Assembly: GCF_000420345.1 (NCBI RefSeq)
Contig: NZ_ATUT01000010.1
Location: forward strand, 1-64,000
DNA length: 64,000 bases
Source: Faecalicoccus pleomorphus DSM 20574
GTDB taxonomy: Bacteria; Bacillota_I; Bacilli_A; Erysipelotrichales; Erysipelotrichaceae
Direction: 5' to 3'
The position numbers were made by a program, and so were the translations under genes. The notes under the pieces are model-generated. The model had not been told where the DNA came from. It worked only from the letters and a program-made list of their open reading frames with translations, and made no database searches. This document shows positions 1 to 7,452 of this stretch, one piece after another (position 1 is the stretch's first letter; every line of letters starts with the position of its first letter).

Positions 1-282
1 CACAAATATCCATCAATGGTGAAAAGTCTCAGCAACAATGACTATCTGTTTACATTCTATGATTACCCAGAAAGTGTTAGGCATACGATTTATTCAACAA
101 ATCTGATTGAAGGAAACAATAAACAATTAAAACGAAGTTTCAAAAAGAAAGAACAATTTCCAACGGAAAAATCTGAAGAGAAATACCTTGTGATTCAATT
201 CAATCGTTACAACGAGAAAAACATGAATCACGTACATAGAGGTTTTGGACAAACAACTAGAGAAGATTGGTTCAAGAGCTAA
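1..282 (+). CDS. IS256 (mutator) family transposase, C-terminal part
   Basis: The reading frame is open to the left edge, so only the last 93 codons are visible. They contain the family's C-terminal signature: YPSMVKS, then a YPESVRHTIYSTNLIEGNN stretch, a basic QLKR segment and FPTEKSEEKYLVIQFNRYN. In this family the region holds the last catalytic acidic residue (the E of the NLIEGNN motif) of the DDE nuclease, which cuts and joins the element's ends. Whether the gene is intact cannot be told from this window. Nothing in the visible part is broken. Confidence 0.85.
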   Translation, partial: HKYPSMVKSLSNNDYLFTFYDYPESVRHTIYSTNLIEGNNKQLKRSFKKKEQFPTEKSEEKYLVIQFNRYNEKNMNHVHRGFGQTTREDWFKS

Positions 283-330
283 TCTGCTTTACCAAGGATA
301 TACTTTTACACATAATTCTTGACGCTACCG
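1..330 (+). mobile_element. Right end of an IS256-family insertion sequence
   Basis: The window opens inside a transposase gene and the element seems to end near position 330. After the stop codon at 280-282 comes a short non-coding tail with TTTTACACATAATTCTTGAC at 304-323, then GCTACC. This resembles the terminal inverted repeats that follow the transposase in many Firmicute IS256 elements. The left end is outside the window, so neither the inverted repeat pair nor a target duplication can be checked. The boundary is an estimate. Confidence 0.6.
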
Positions 331-403
331 TAGAATCTCCCTAAGTTACATTCTTTATTGTAAAGATATTTCTATAACTGAATATTTGTATATTAGAATA
401 ATA

Positions 404-437
404 TTTATCCACCATATTGTAGAATATGGTGGATAAA
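404..437 (-). terminator. Perfect 15-bp hairpin, possible terminator of the short ORF transcript
   Basis: Positions 404-418 and 423-437 are perfect inverted repeats (TTTATCCACCATATT and its complement) around a 4-nt loop. The hairpin lies 73 bp beyond the stop of the minus-strand short ORF. On that strand it is followed by an AT-rich but interrupted T tract, so termination is plausible, not certain. It could also be a protein-binding palindrome or a remnant of a small mobile repeat. The rest of 283-509 shows no gene. Confidence 0.5.
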
Positions 438-509
438 AGAAGTTTGATTAAGAAAACTATTTATTTCTGAATTCGATTCGTTCATGAAATAACTTAGAAT
501 TCTTGATGG

Positions 510-578
510 TTAGTTAATGTGACAAATGAAATTGCCTATACCAAGTACTTCTACATTTCTTTCGATAATGATTTCCAT
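510..578 (-). CDS. 22-residue peptide ORF beside the Rgg-like regulator
   Basis: A minus-strand ORF of 22 codons starts at ATG 578-576 and stops with TAA at 512-510. It has a strong ribosome binding site, AAAGGAG, seven to eight bases before the ATG. The peptide begins MEIIIERN and ends NFICHIN; it is partly hydrophobic and has no classic signal peptide. It lies just downstream of the Rgg/PlcR-like regulator and on the same strand, but behind that gene's terminator, so it probably has its own promoter. In Rgg-SHP and PlcR-PapR systems the signal peptide is encoded next to its receptor, so a signalling role is inferred from position. I do not recognise the sequence and it could be non-functional. 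Confidence 0.45.
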   Translation of the reverse strand: MEIIIERNVEVLGIGNFICHIN

Positions 579-608
579 TTTAATTCTCCTTTACTAGTCC
601 TTTTTCAA

Positions 609-647
609 GTACATGTACATTGTAATAGAAGGAAACTGACATAAAAA
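609..647 (-). promoter_or_regulatory. Putative promoter and palindromic operator for the short ORF
   Basis: On the minus strand a TACAAT -10 box lies at 624-619, with only a poor -35 (TTTTTA) seventeen bases upstream. A perfect 10-bp palindrome, GTACATGTAC, occupies 609-618, directly at the expected transcription start. A weak -35 with a palindrome at the start site would suit a regulated promoter. That the neighbouring regulator binds here is inference. Confidence 0.4.
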
Positions 648-680
648 AAATTAGACATTTTTCTTGATAGCTGTCTAATT
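641..680 (-). terminator. Rho-independent terminator of the Rgg-like regulator
   Basis: On the minus strand AATTAGACA (680-672) pairs with TGTCTAATT (657-649), and the stem runs into a T tract (649-642). It stands about 90 bp after the regulator's stop codon and separates that transcript from the short ORF. Confidence 0.75.
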
Positions 681-766
681 GGTTGAAATTGAGTGGAAAA
701 TGAAAGCTTTTGCTCGAAAAAGGAGAACAATTCTCTTTTGTTTAGGGAAGATGTGCATCAAAAAGC

Positions 767-1912
767 TTACTTTTTCTTATTGAATTGATAATATTTCTTT
801 TTATCGCCTGTTTGATTGGAAATCCAGAACAATTCATCATGAATAATGGTTTTCGCTATGTTTTGAGGATAAACGAATGGGATCATCGCACGACACTCGT
901 TCCACAAATAGTTCTCTAATGCAGAAAAGGGAACATGATTATATTTCATATTGTAATATTGAAAGAACACACGATATGCTTTCTCAGTGTTTTCATTTAT
1001 CATATGCGTTGTATCGTGTTTTGGCAGTTGATAATTTGTAATGGTTTCCATATGATAAAGAAACAATACACTGGGAAATGTATATTTTTCAATAGTGTAT
1101 ACTTGAGATAAGTATTCCCAGGCTTTTTCATAGTCCTGATGGGCGTAGTAAAACATACCGGCAGTATAGCTAAACTGATTGGTCGAATCGGAATGGGGAA
1201 TAAAACAAGGATCATTTTTAATTTCCGTGCAGCATTGATCAAAATCGTCTATTTGAATGGCTTGTATAATAAAAAGTTTTGCGATAAGGACAGAGTAATG
1301 CAGTTTTCCATAGGTCGTATGCAGGAGTTCATTGCATAGTATGGCGGCATGATAATACTGTTCCTGTTTGATCAACAAAAACAAATACTCACATTGATTG
1401 ATAGCCGTTTCCATGGATAAAATCGTGAATATTTGTTTGTCCTGTATCTCTTCCTTGTATAAAAAAGTCAGAATAAAGTAGGAAGCGATTTCTTGTAACG
1501 ACTTTGGCAATAATGGCAACAATTGTTTGGCACTGTCTAAGGAGACTTTTTGTTCGATACATTCTATAAAACAATGTAGTATGTATCTGTATATATCCCA
1601 ATTTTTCAATGCGCATTTAATGACTTTGATTTCATGATAAAAAGCATTCCAATTTTGATCAAGAAAAGCTTCCCACAATAAAGCATAGGATGGAGTGATG
1701 GATGTTTCATAATCATAGTGGAGTCCTAGTCTGGATAATAAAGAATCGTAGATTTCACTTTCTGTTACGATAGATTTTATGATTTTTTGATAGGTTTGTC
1801 TTGCACAAATACCCTGTGTAATTTCTTCTATGGAGCGTTTTTGTTGTTTTCGCGCAAAGTCAATGACACGTCCGACATAGGGCTTTTCGTGATCTGGAAT
1901 ATCAATTATCAT
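767..1912 (-). CDS. Rgg/PlcR-like XRE regulator with helical repeat domain
   Basis: The 381-residue protein starts at ATG 1912-1910, eight bases after AGGAGG. Residues about 12-70 look like an XRE helix-turn-helix: GRVIDFARKQQKRS, ITQGICARQTYQKI and a second helix ending LGLHYD match the layout 'G..IR..R..KG.S...L..GICSRS.L..IE'. The rest is all-helical with TPR-like blocks (for example AGMFYYAHQDYEKAWEYL), which in Rgg, PlcR and PrgX bind a short imported peptide. The gene ends in its own terminator and is followed by a 22-codon ORF that could encode such a peptide. It diverges from the LOG-family gene across a 143-bp gap. The helix-turn-helix is somewhat divergent (KIIKS in place of KIENG). 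Family assignment is good; ligand and targets are unknown. Confidence 0.7.
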   Translation of the reverse strand: MIIDIPDHEKPYVGRVIDFARKQQKRSIEEITQGICARQTYQKIIKSIVTESEIYDSLLSRLGLHYDYETSITPSYALLWEAFLDQNWNAFYHEIKVIKCALKNWDIYRYILHCFIECIEQKVSLDSAKQLLPLLPKSLQEIASYFILTFLYKEEIQDKQIFTILSMETAINQCEYLFLLIKQEQYYHAAILCNELLHTTYGKLHYSVLIAKLFIIQAIQIDDFDQCCTEIKNDPCFIPHSDSTNQFSYTAGMFYYAHQDYEKAWEYLSQVYTIEKYTFPSVLFLYHMETITNYQLPKHDTTHMINENTEKAYRVFFQYYNMKYNHVPFSALENYLWNECRAMIPFVYPQNIAKTIIHDELFWISNQTGDKKKYYQFNKKK

Positions 1913-1997
1913 CTTTATGCCTCCTAAAGATCTTTATACATTAATGATAGATAACCTATAGTTAAAGTCAATATAAAAAATGTTGTATAAGAGCTTT

Positions 1998-2026
1998 TTG
2001 ACATCGCTTTTGAAAGAAACATGATA
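1998..2026 (+). promoter_or_regulatory. Promoter of the LOG-family gene
   Basis: A consensus -35 TTGACA is at 1998-2003. A plausible -10 (ATGATA, 2021-2026) follows at 17 bp, and an overlapping TATAGT lies at 2025-2030. It leads to the ATG at 2056, which has a good Shine-Dalgarno. Confidence 0.55.
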
Positions 2027-2055
2027 TAGTGGTATACAGGCAAGGAGGAAGTATT

Positions 2056-2589
2056 ATGAATATTGCCGTTTATTTAGGTTCCAGTATGGGAAATGATCCA
2101 AAGTATTCTGAATTGACACAATCCATCGGACAATGGATCTGCAAACATCAAAATACGTTGGTTTATGGTGCCGGCAGCAAAGGCCAGATGGGATTATTGG
2201 CGGATACGGTCTATCAGGGAAAAGGCAAAATCATCGGTGTGATGCCAAGATTTTTATTAAAGATTGAAAAATTGTATGATCATTTAGATGAAGAATATAT
2301 GGTGGATACCATGTCTCAGAGAAAGCAGAAGATGATCGATCTGGCACAGGGATTTATTGCCTTACCGGGTGGTCCGGGAACGTTAGAGGAAATTACCGAA
2401 ATCATTTCTCTGGTCCGTTTAGATCAGTTACCTTATCCTTGTGTACTCTATAATCTGGATGGGTATTATGACACTCTGAAGCAACAACTGGATGTCATGA
2501 TCAAAGAAGGATTTTTAGATGCAGAAGGTATCAAAAATGTACATTTTGTCACCAGTTTGGAAGAACTGGATGCCTTATTTGGTTACTAA
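2056..2589 (+). CDS. LOG-family nucleotide phosphoribohydrolase (TIGR00730)
   Basis: The 177-residue protein has the family hallmarks: an N-terminal beta strand MNIAVYLGSS, the YGAGSKGQMG loop, SQRKQKM, and the signature PGGPGTLEE (PGGxGTxxE). LOG-type enzymes remove the ribose 5'-phosphate from nucleoside 5'-monophosphates, classically cytokinin ribotides; the bacterial substrate is usually unknown. ATG 2056 is chosen because AAGGAGG sits five to six bases upstream; an in-frame GTG at 2029 has no ribosome binding site. The length fits the family (about 180-190). It is monocistronic as far as can be seen and diverges from the Rgg-like regulator. Confidence 0.85.
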   Translation: MNIAVYLGSSMGNDPKYSELTQSIGQWICKHQNTLVYGAGSKGQMGLLADTVYQGKGKIIGVMPRFLLKIEKLYDHLDEEYMVDTMSQRKQKMIDLAQGFIALPGGPGTLEEITEIISLVRLDQLPYPCVLYNLDGYYDTLKQQLDVMIKEGFLDAEGIKNVHFVTSLEELDALFGY

Positions 2590-2631
2590 GTGGCTTACTT
2601 GGTCACAGAAATGGCTTTCTTGGCTCTTGAT

Positions 2632-2659
2632 TTGTCATTTGTAGGGATTTTGATATAAT
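2632..2659 (+). promoter_or_regulatory. Promoter upstream of the 20-codon leader ORF
   Basis: TTGTCA (2632-2637) and a consensus TATAAT (2654-2659) are separated by 16 bp. This is the best promoter before the ankyrin/EF-G-like pair. Transcription from it first crosses the 20-codon ORF and then the terminator at 2747-2775. Confidence 0.7.
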
Positions 2660-2685
2660 CCAATCAAGCAAAGGAAGTGGTGAAG

Positions 2686-2748
2686 ATGACAAAAAGCACT
2701 GTTGTTACAAGCGGAAACGGAAATTCACACTTCTTTTATAGAGGATAA
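2686..2748 (+). CDS. 20-codon ORF, candidate leader peptide
   Basis: ATG at 2686 follows AAGGAAGTGGTGAAG, a modest ribosome binding site, about 20 bases after the expected transcript start. The peptide begins MTKSTVVTS and ends FFYRG, with TAA at 2746-2748. The stop codon overlaps the 5' arm of the terminator hairpin, the geometry of a translation-coupled attenuator in which a ribosome reaching or stalling near the stop changes folding. The two genes downstream are an ankyrin protein and an EF-G paralogue. Leader-peptide attenuation is known upstream of the ribosomal protection gene tet(M). No function is claimed; the ORF may be chance. Confidence 0.35.
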   Translation: MTKSTVVTSGNGNSHFFYRG

Positions 2749-2775
2749 AACTGGGATGGGTGCATTCCAGTTTTT
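2747..2775 (+). terminator. Strong terminator or attenuator before the ankyrin gene
   Basis: AAAACTGGGATG (2747-2758) pairs along its length with CATTCCAGTTTT (2763-2774) around a 4-nt loop, with one G-T pair, and ends in T5. It lies between a good promoter and the ankyrin ORF, so the downstream operon needs readthrough or a second promoter that I do not see. Confidence 0.75.
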
Positions 2776-2814
2776 CTGTATTTGATCAAATCATAATAGA
2801 AGGAGGAACTTACA

Positions 2815-3486
2815 ATGGATCAGAATTTCAACAAGGTATTTTGGGATGCATGCGCAAATGGTGATTTCCCGATGGTATGTGGGCAGATTAAGGCAGGAGC
2901 CGATGTCAACTATCAAAATGGAGATGGAAGAACCGCATTGATGCGTGCGGCTAAGCGAGATCGTAAGGATGTCGTACAAGTTTTAATTGATAATGGAGCG
3001 GATGTCAATCTGGTGGATAATAAAGGAAAAACTGCTTTGATGGGCGCTGCGAAAAAAGGAAACAAAACAATTTGTAAGGCATTACTGGATGCCGGTGCTG
3101 ATGTCAATGCCAAAGATGACAGAGGACGTACCGCATTGATGCGTGCCGCTTTATTAGGACAGGATCGCTGTGTGCAGGTTTTATTGGATGCCGGTGCGGA
3201 TATCAACGCACAGGATGAAGTAGGACGTACCGCTTTGATGGAAGCTTGCATCGCCTTTAAACGAGATACGATCTCTATTTTATTGGAAAGAAATGCCAAC
3301 GTGAATTTATTTGATAATAACGGATGTACGGCACTGATGCGTGCTGCTTATGGAGGATACCCAAGCCTTGTTGAAAAATTGTTATCCTATGGTGCTGATA
3401 AAGATATGCAGGACAAACAGGGAAATACAGCTTTAGATTACGTCAGAGAACACTGTCGCGCTCAATTGGAGCCGATCTTACGATAG
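2815..3486 (+). CDS. Ankyrin-repeat protein
   Basis: The 223-residue protein is made almost wholly of ankyrin repeats: about six copies of a 33-residue unit with the pattern 'G.TALM.A...G....V..LL..GADVN..D' are visible from residue 10 to the end (for example GRTALMRAA, LLDAGADVNAKD, LLSYGADKDMQD). There is no signal peptide or membrane segment, so it should be a cytoplasmic protein-binding module. The start has GAAGGAGG seven to eight bases upstream. Its stop lies 12 bp before the EF-G-like gene, which suggests a two-gene operon. No partner can be named; the neighbouring GTPase is the obvious candidate. Confidence 0.9.
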   Translation: MDQNFNKVFWDACANGDFPMVCGQIKAGADVNYQNGDGRTALMRAAKRDRKDVVQVLIDNGADVNLVDNKGKTALMGAAKKGNKTICKALLDAGADVNAKDDRGRTALMRAALLGQDRCVQVLLDAGADINAQDEVGRTALMEACIAFKRDTISILLERNANVNLFDNNGCTALMRAAYGGYPSLVEKLLSYGADKDMQDKQGNTALDYVREHCRAQLEPILR

Positions 3487-3498
3487 GAGGATTGGACC

Positions 3499-5574
3499 AT
3501 GCGAGATTATTTAAGTTCAGAAGTACGCAACGTCAGCGTAATCGGGCATAGTGGTGCCGGTAAGACCAGCGTTTTGGAAGCTATGTTGTATTACACCAAG
3601 GCGACCGATCGTTTTGGAAAGACTAGCGATGGCAGCAGCATGATCGACTTTGATGCCGAGGAAATCAAACGTGGTATTTCTGTCTATTCATCCATCGTTC
3701 CAATCGAATGGGAAGACTGTAAGATCAATTTCATCGATACACCAGGGTATTTGGACTTTGTCGGTGAAAAACAAGCCGGTTTTGCGGTAGGTGACAGCTG
3801 CCTGATCGTAGCCAATGCCAAAGATGTATTGGAGTCCGGAACCAAATTAGCTTTTAAACAGGCAAGAGAAGCGAAAAAACCAACGATTTTCTTTATCAAT
3901 AAACTGGATGAAGAAAATACAAGCTTTAACGATGCTTATACTTTACTTCATGAAGAATTTGGAAAATCGATCATTCCATTTGAAGTACCGATCGTAGAAA
4001 ACGGAGAAGTTGTCGGTTCTGTCAATATCATCAAAAATAAAGCCTGGTATTATAAAGGCGAACATGCCGGAAGCGATACACCTCAGCCGGTTCCGGAAGA
4101 CATGAAAGATGAAATCAGCATGTACAAAGATCAGATTGCCGAAGCCGTTGCGATGGGTGATGATGATCTGATGGAAAAATTCTTCTCGGGAGAAGAATTC
4201 AGCGATGCCGAGCTGACAAAGGGTGTTCGTATCGGTGTACGTAATGGAGAAATTTGTCCGGTCTTCTCCGGAAGTGCCATTCAATCCATCGGTATCCAGC
4301 GTTTGATGGACTTGATCATTTCCTATTTCCCAACGTATTCGGAAAAAGGAATGTACACAGCTACAACACCAAATGGGGTGAAAGTTGAATTGTTGACATC
4401 GGAAACCGAAACATTGACAGCACAGGTCTTCAAAACAATTGTTGACCCATTTGTAGGACGTATTTCTTACTTGAAGGTATTAAGTGGTGTTTTGAATTCT
4501 GATTCCACACTTGTTAATGCCAATAACGGAAAACCGGAAAAAATCAGTTCGATCTATATCATCAAGGGAAAACATCAGACCGCTGCCGGTAAATTGTTTA
4601 CCGGTGATATCGGAGCTCTGGTCAAACTGCAGAATACGAAGACAAATGATACCCTTTGCGAAAAAGGTAAGTTGTTGATGGCTGATCCGATTGCCTTTGA
4701 TGAACCAATGTTTGGGCAGGCTATCTTCCCGAAAACAAAGAATGATGAAGATAAGCTTTCCAATGGTTTGGCTCGTTTAGTTGAAGAAGATCCGACATTT
4801 AAGGTTATCAATAATACGGAAACCAAGGAAACGGTCGTATATGGTATCGGAGATCAGCATTTGGATGTCATCTTAAATAAACTGAAAAATAAATACAAAG
4901 CTGAAGTAACTTTGGCCGATCCAAAGGTTATGTATCGTGAAACCATTACTAAGAGTGCAACCGGTGAAGGTCGTCATAAAAAACAATCCGGTGGACATGG
5001 ACAGTTTGGACATGTATTTGTCGATTTTGCACCAAATCCGGATGTAGAAGAAATGGAATTTGATGAAAAAGTCTTTGGTGGTGCTGTGCCAAAACAATAC
5101 TTCCCGGCTGTTGAAAATGGATTGAGAGAATGTTGTGAAGAGGGAAGCTTGGCCGGTTATAAAATGGTCAACATCAAGACAACTTTGACAGATGGTAAAT
5201 ACCATGATGTCGATTCCAGTGAAATGGCCTTTAAATTAGCCGCAAGACTTGCCTTTAAAGATGCGATGACAAAGTGCCATCCGATTCTTTTAGAACCGAT
5301 CATGAATGTTGTCGTAACTGTACCGGATGAATATACTGGAACGGTTATCGGTGATTTGAATAAACGTCGTGGGGCCATCATGGGTATGACACCGGAAGAT
5401 GGGGATCAGATTATTGAAGCACAGGTTCCAATGGCGGAAATGGCCAGATATTCTATAGAGCTCAGAAGTATGACGCAAGGTCTTGGAAAATATACAATGG
5501 AAATGGATCGTTATGATCCGGTACCGGAACCGCAGGCCACTCGTATCGTTCAGGCCAGCAAAAAAGAGGATTAG
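3499..5574 (+). CDS. EF-G-like translational GTPase (second EF-G type)
   Basis: The 691-residue protein has the full EF-G domain order. The P-loop is GHSGAGKT at residues 16-23, where housekeeping EF-G normally has GHIDAGKT. Switch I has KRGISV, switch II DTPGYLDF, the base-recognition motif is NKLD, and domain IV carries HKKQSGGHGQFGHV. The variant P-loop and the absence of rpsL/rpsG/tuf neighbours mark it as the paralogue often annotated 'elongation factor G-like' or FusA2, whose role is not settled. It follows the ankyrin gene by 12 bp with its own GGAGGATTGGACC ribosome binding site and ends in a strong terminator. It may act in ribosome rescue or under stress; that is inference. Confidence 0.85.
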   Translation: MRDYLSSEVRNVSVIGHSGAGKTSVLEAMLYYTKATDRFGKTSDGSSMIDFDAEEIKRGISVYSSIVPIEWEDCKINFIDTPGYLDFVGEKQAGFAVGDSCLIVANAKDVLESGTKLAFKQAREAKKPTIFFINKLDEENTSFNDAYTLLHEEFGKSIIPFEVPIVENGEVVGSVNIIKNKAWYYKGEHAGSDTPQPVPEDMKDEISMYKDQIAEAVAMGDDDLMEKFFSGEEFSDAELTKGVRIGVRNGEICPVFSGSAIQSIGIQRLMDLIISYFPTYSEKGMYTATTPNGVKVELLTSETETLTAQVFKTIVDPFVGRISYLKVLSGVLNSDSTLVNANNGKPEKISSIYIIKGKHQTAAGKLFTGDIGALVKLQNTKTNDTLCEKGKLLMADPIAFDEPMFGQAIFPKTKNDEDKLSNGLARLVEEDPTFKVINNTETKETVVYGIGDQHLDVILNKLKNKYKAEVTLADPKVMYRETITKSATGEGRHKKQSGGHGQFGHVFVDFAPNPDVEEMEFDEKVFGGAVPKQYFPAVENGLRECCEEGSLAGYKMVNIKTTLTDGKYHDVDSSEMAFKLAARLAFKDAMTKCHPILLEPIMNVVVTVPDEYTGTVIGDLNKRRGAIMGMTPEDGDQIIEAQVPMAEMARYSIELRSMTQGLGKYTMEMDRYDPVPEPQATRIVQASKKED

Positions 5575-5577
5575 TGG

Positions 5578-5604
5578 GAAGCCGTGCAAAACGGCTTCTT
5601 TTTT
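5578..5604 (+). terminator. Terminator of the ankyrin/EF-G-like operon
   Basis: GAAGCCGT (5578-5585) pairs perfectly with ACGGCTTC (5591-5598), followed by T6. It begins three bases after the stop codon. Confidence 0.9.
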
Positions 5605-5639
5605 CGTGTGCTTCTGTTATAATGATTCCCGGTGATGCT

Positions 5640-7391
5640 ATGAAAACATTTAAACATTTTATCGGCTATTATAAGCCTTATAAATTTGTCTTCTTTTTTG
5701 ATTTATTCTGTGCTTTAACCATTTCTTTGATCGATTTGGCTTTCCCATTGATTTTAAACTACTGCACAGATACGATGTTTATTCAAAAAAGCGTGGAAAT
5801 TTTGCAGGGACTCATATGGTTGCTTGCCGGACTGTTGGTTCTTTATGTGATTCGCGCTTTGTGTCGTTATTACGTATCGGCCCAGGGACATATCATGGGG
5901 GCTCATATGGAAAGAGACATGCGTAAGGAATTGTTTGATCAGTATCAGAGGCTATCTTTTTCTTACTATGATAAGCACAATACAGGAATCATGATGTCCA
6001 GAGTTGTCAGTGATTTATTTGATATTTGCGAATTTGCCCATCATGGACCGGAAAATTTGTTTATTTCCTTAATCAAGATCATCGGCTCCTTTGTGATTTT
6101 GTCTTTGATCTACTGGCCTTTGGCTTTGTTGTTGTTTATCGTGACTTTGATCATGCTTGTCTTTAGCTATACACAAAACAAATCCATGCGGGCAACTTTT
6201 ATGGATAACCGAAGAAAGATCGGTGATGTCAATGCTGCATTACAAGACAGCCTGGCCGGGATTCGTGTTGTACAATCTTTTACCAATGAGGATATTGAAC
6301 GAGAAAAATTTGCCCATTCCAATAATGAGTTTTTAGCTTCCAAGAAACGAAACTATCGTGTGATGGGAACGTATTACGGCATGAATAATTTCTTTCAGGG
6401 TTTATTGTATGTGACCGTCTTGGTCGGTGGAGGTTACTTTGTGGCTATGGGAAATTTAAGCCCCTTAACGCTAGCCACCTTTGCACTATATGTCAATATT
6501 TTTGTGGCGCCGATCGATATTTTGATTGAGTTTACCGAAATGCTTCAAAAAGGTTTTTCTGGATTTAAACGTTTTGAAGAAGTGATGAAAGAAGTGCCGG
6601 ACATTCAGGATGCCAAGAATGCGCATCCTTTAGAGAATGTACATGGTGATATTTCTTTTAAAAATGTTTCTTTTACCTACAACAAGGAAGAATCTGTATT
6701 GGAACATGTAAATCTGGACATCCCGGCCGGTAAGAAAGTGGCTTTGGTTGGACCTAGCGGGTCTGGAAAGACGACCTTGTGTTCTTTAATTCCTCGCTTT
6801 TATGATGTGCAAAGCGGACAGATTCTGGTCGATGGACAAGATGTGCGAGATCTGCAGGTAAAAAGTTTAAGACAGGCTATTGGTTTGGTGCAGCAGGATG
6901 TCTATCTGTTTACCGGAACGATTGAACAAAATATCGCATACGGAAAACCAGATGCGACACCAGAAGAAATTATAGAGGCGGCCAAGAAGGCAAATATTCA
7001 TGACTTTATCTTATCATTGCCGGATGGCTATGATACTTTTGTCGGTGAAAGAGGGGCTCGTTTGTCCGGAGGACAAAAGCAGCGCATCTCGATTGCCCGT
7101 GTGTTCTTAAAGAATCCAAAGATCTTAATTTTAGATGAGGCTACCAGTGCCTTGGATAATGAGAGTGAACGGATTATTCAAAAATCTTTGGAAAAACTGA
7201 GTAAAGATCGTACCTGCATCACGATTGCCCATCGCTTATCGACGATTAAAAACGCCGATGAGATCGTTGTCATCAATCATGATGGATTGCAGGAAAGAGG
7301 AACGCATGAAGAATTAATGAAAAAAGGCGGTACATATGCCCGCTATTATAACCTTCAATTTGAAGGATTAGAGCAGATCATGGTTTCATGA
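5640..7391 (+). CDS. ABC exporter half-transporter (MsbA/BmrA-like)
   Basis: The 583-residue protein fuses an N-terminal membrane domain of about six helices (residues 15-310) to a nucleotide-binding domain. The latter has Walker A GPSGSGKTTL, the Q-loop region GLVQQDVYLF, signature LSGGQ, Walker B ILILDEATSALD and the switch histidine in AHRLST. Such proteins dimerise and export lipids, drugs or peptides; the substrate cannot be told. ATG 5640 is chosen because MKTFKHFIGYYKPYK is the typical family N-terminus; a TATAAT at 5618-5623 would start transcription near 5630, excluding the in-frame GTG at 5574. The leader is only about 10 nt, with a weak GGTG. The stop codon lies inside its terminator. 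Confidence 0.85.
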   Translation: MKTFKHFIGYYKPYKFVFFFDLFCALTISLIDLAFPLILNYCTDTMFIQKSVEILQGLIWLLAGLLVLYVIRALCRYYVSAQGHIMGAHMERDMRKELFDQYQRLSFSYYDKHNTGIMMSRVVSDLFDICEFAHHGPENLFISLIKIIGSFVILSLIYWPLALLLFIVTLIMLVFSYTQNKSMRATFMDNRRKIGDVNAALQDSLAGIRVVQSFTNEDIEREKFAHSNNEFLASKKRNYRVMGTYYGMNNFFQGLLYVTVLVGGGYFVAMGNLSPLTLATFALYVNIFVAPIDILIEFTEMLQKGFSGFKRFEEVMKEVPDIQDAKNAHPLENVHGDISFKNVSFTYNKEESVLEHVNLDIPAGKKVALVGPSGSGKTTLCSLIPRFYDVQSGQILVDGQDVRDLQVKSLRQAIGLVQQDVYLFTGTIEQNIAYGKPDATPEEIIEAAKKANIHDFILSLPDGYDTFVGERGARLSGGQKQRISIARVFLKNPKILILDEATSALDNESERIIQKSLEKLSKDRTCITIAHRLSTIKNADEIVVINHDGLQERGTHEELMKKGGTYARYYNLQFEGLEQIMVS

Positions 7392-7399
7392 TCTGTTTT
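7374..7399 (+). terminator. Terminator overlapping the ABC exporter stop codon
   Basis: CAGATCATG (7374-7382) pairs with CATGATCTG (7387-7395) around GTTT, followed by TTTTCTT. The stop codon TGA (7389-7391) is part of the 3' arm. Confidence 0.8.
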
Positions 7400-7452
7400 C
7401 TTATACAGAAGATCTATTGTCTTGTATAATAGATGAAAAGGGGGATGGAGTA

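Noticed and set aside
1950-1969. Similarity of GATAACCTATAGTTAAAGTC to GATAACCTAAATTAAAATCC at 37689
   Set aside because: Only 15 of 20 bases agree in AT-rich DNA; not enough to call a shared operator.
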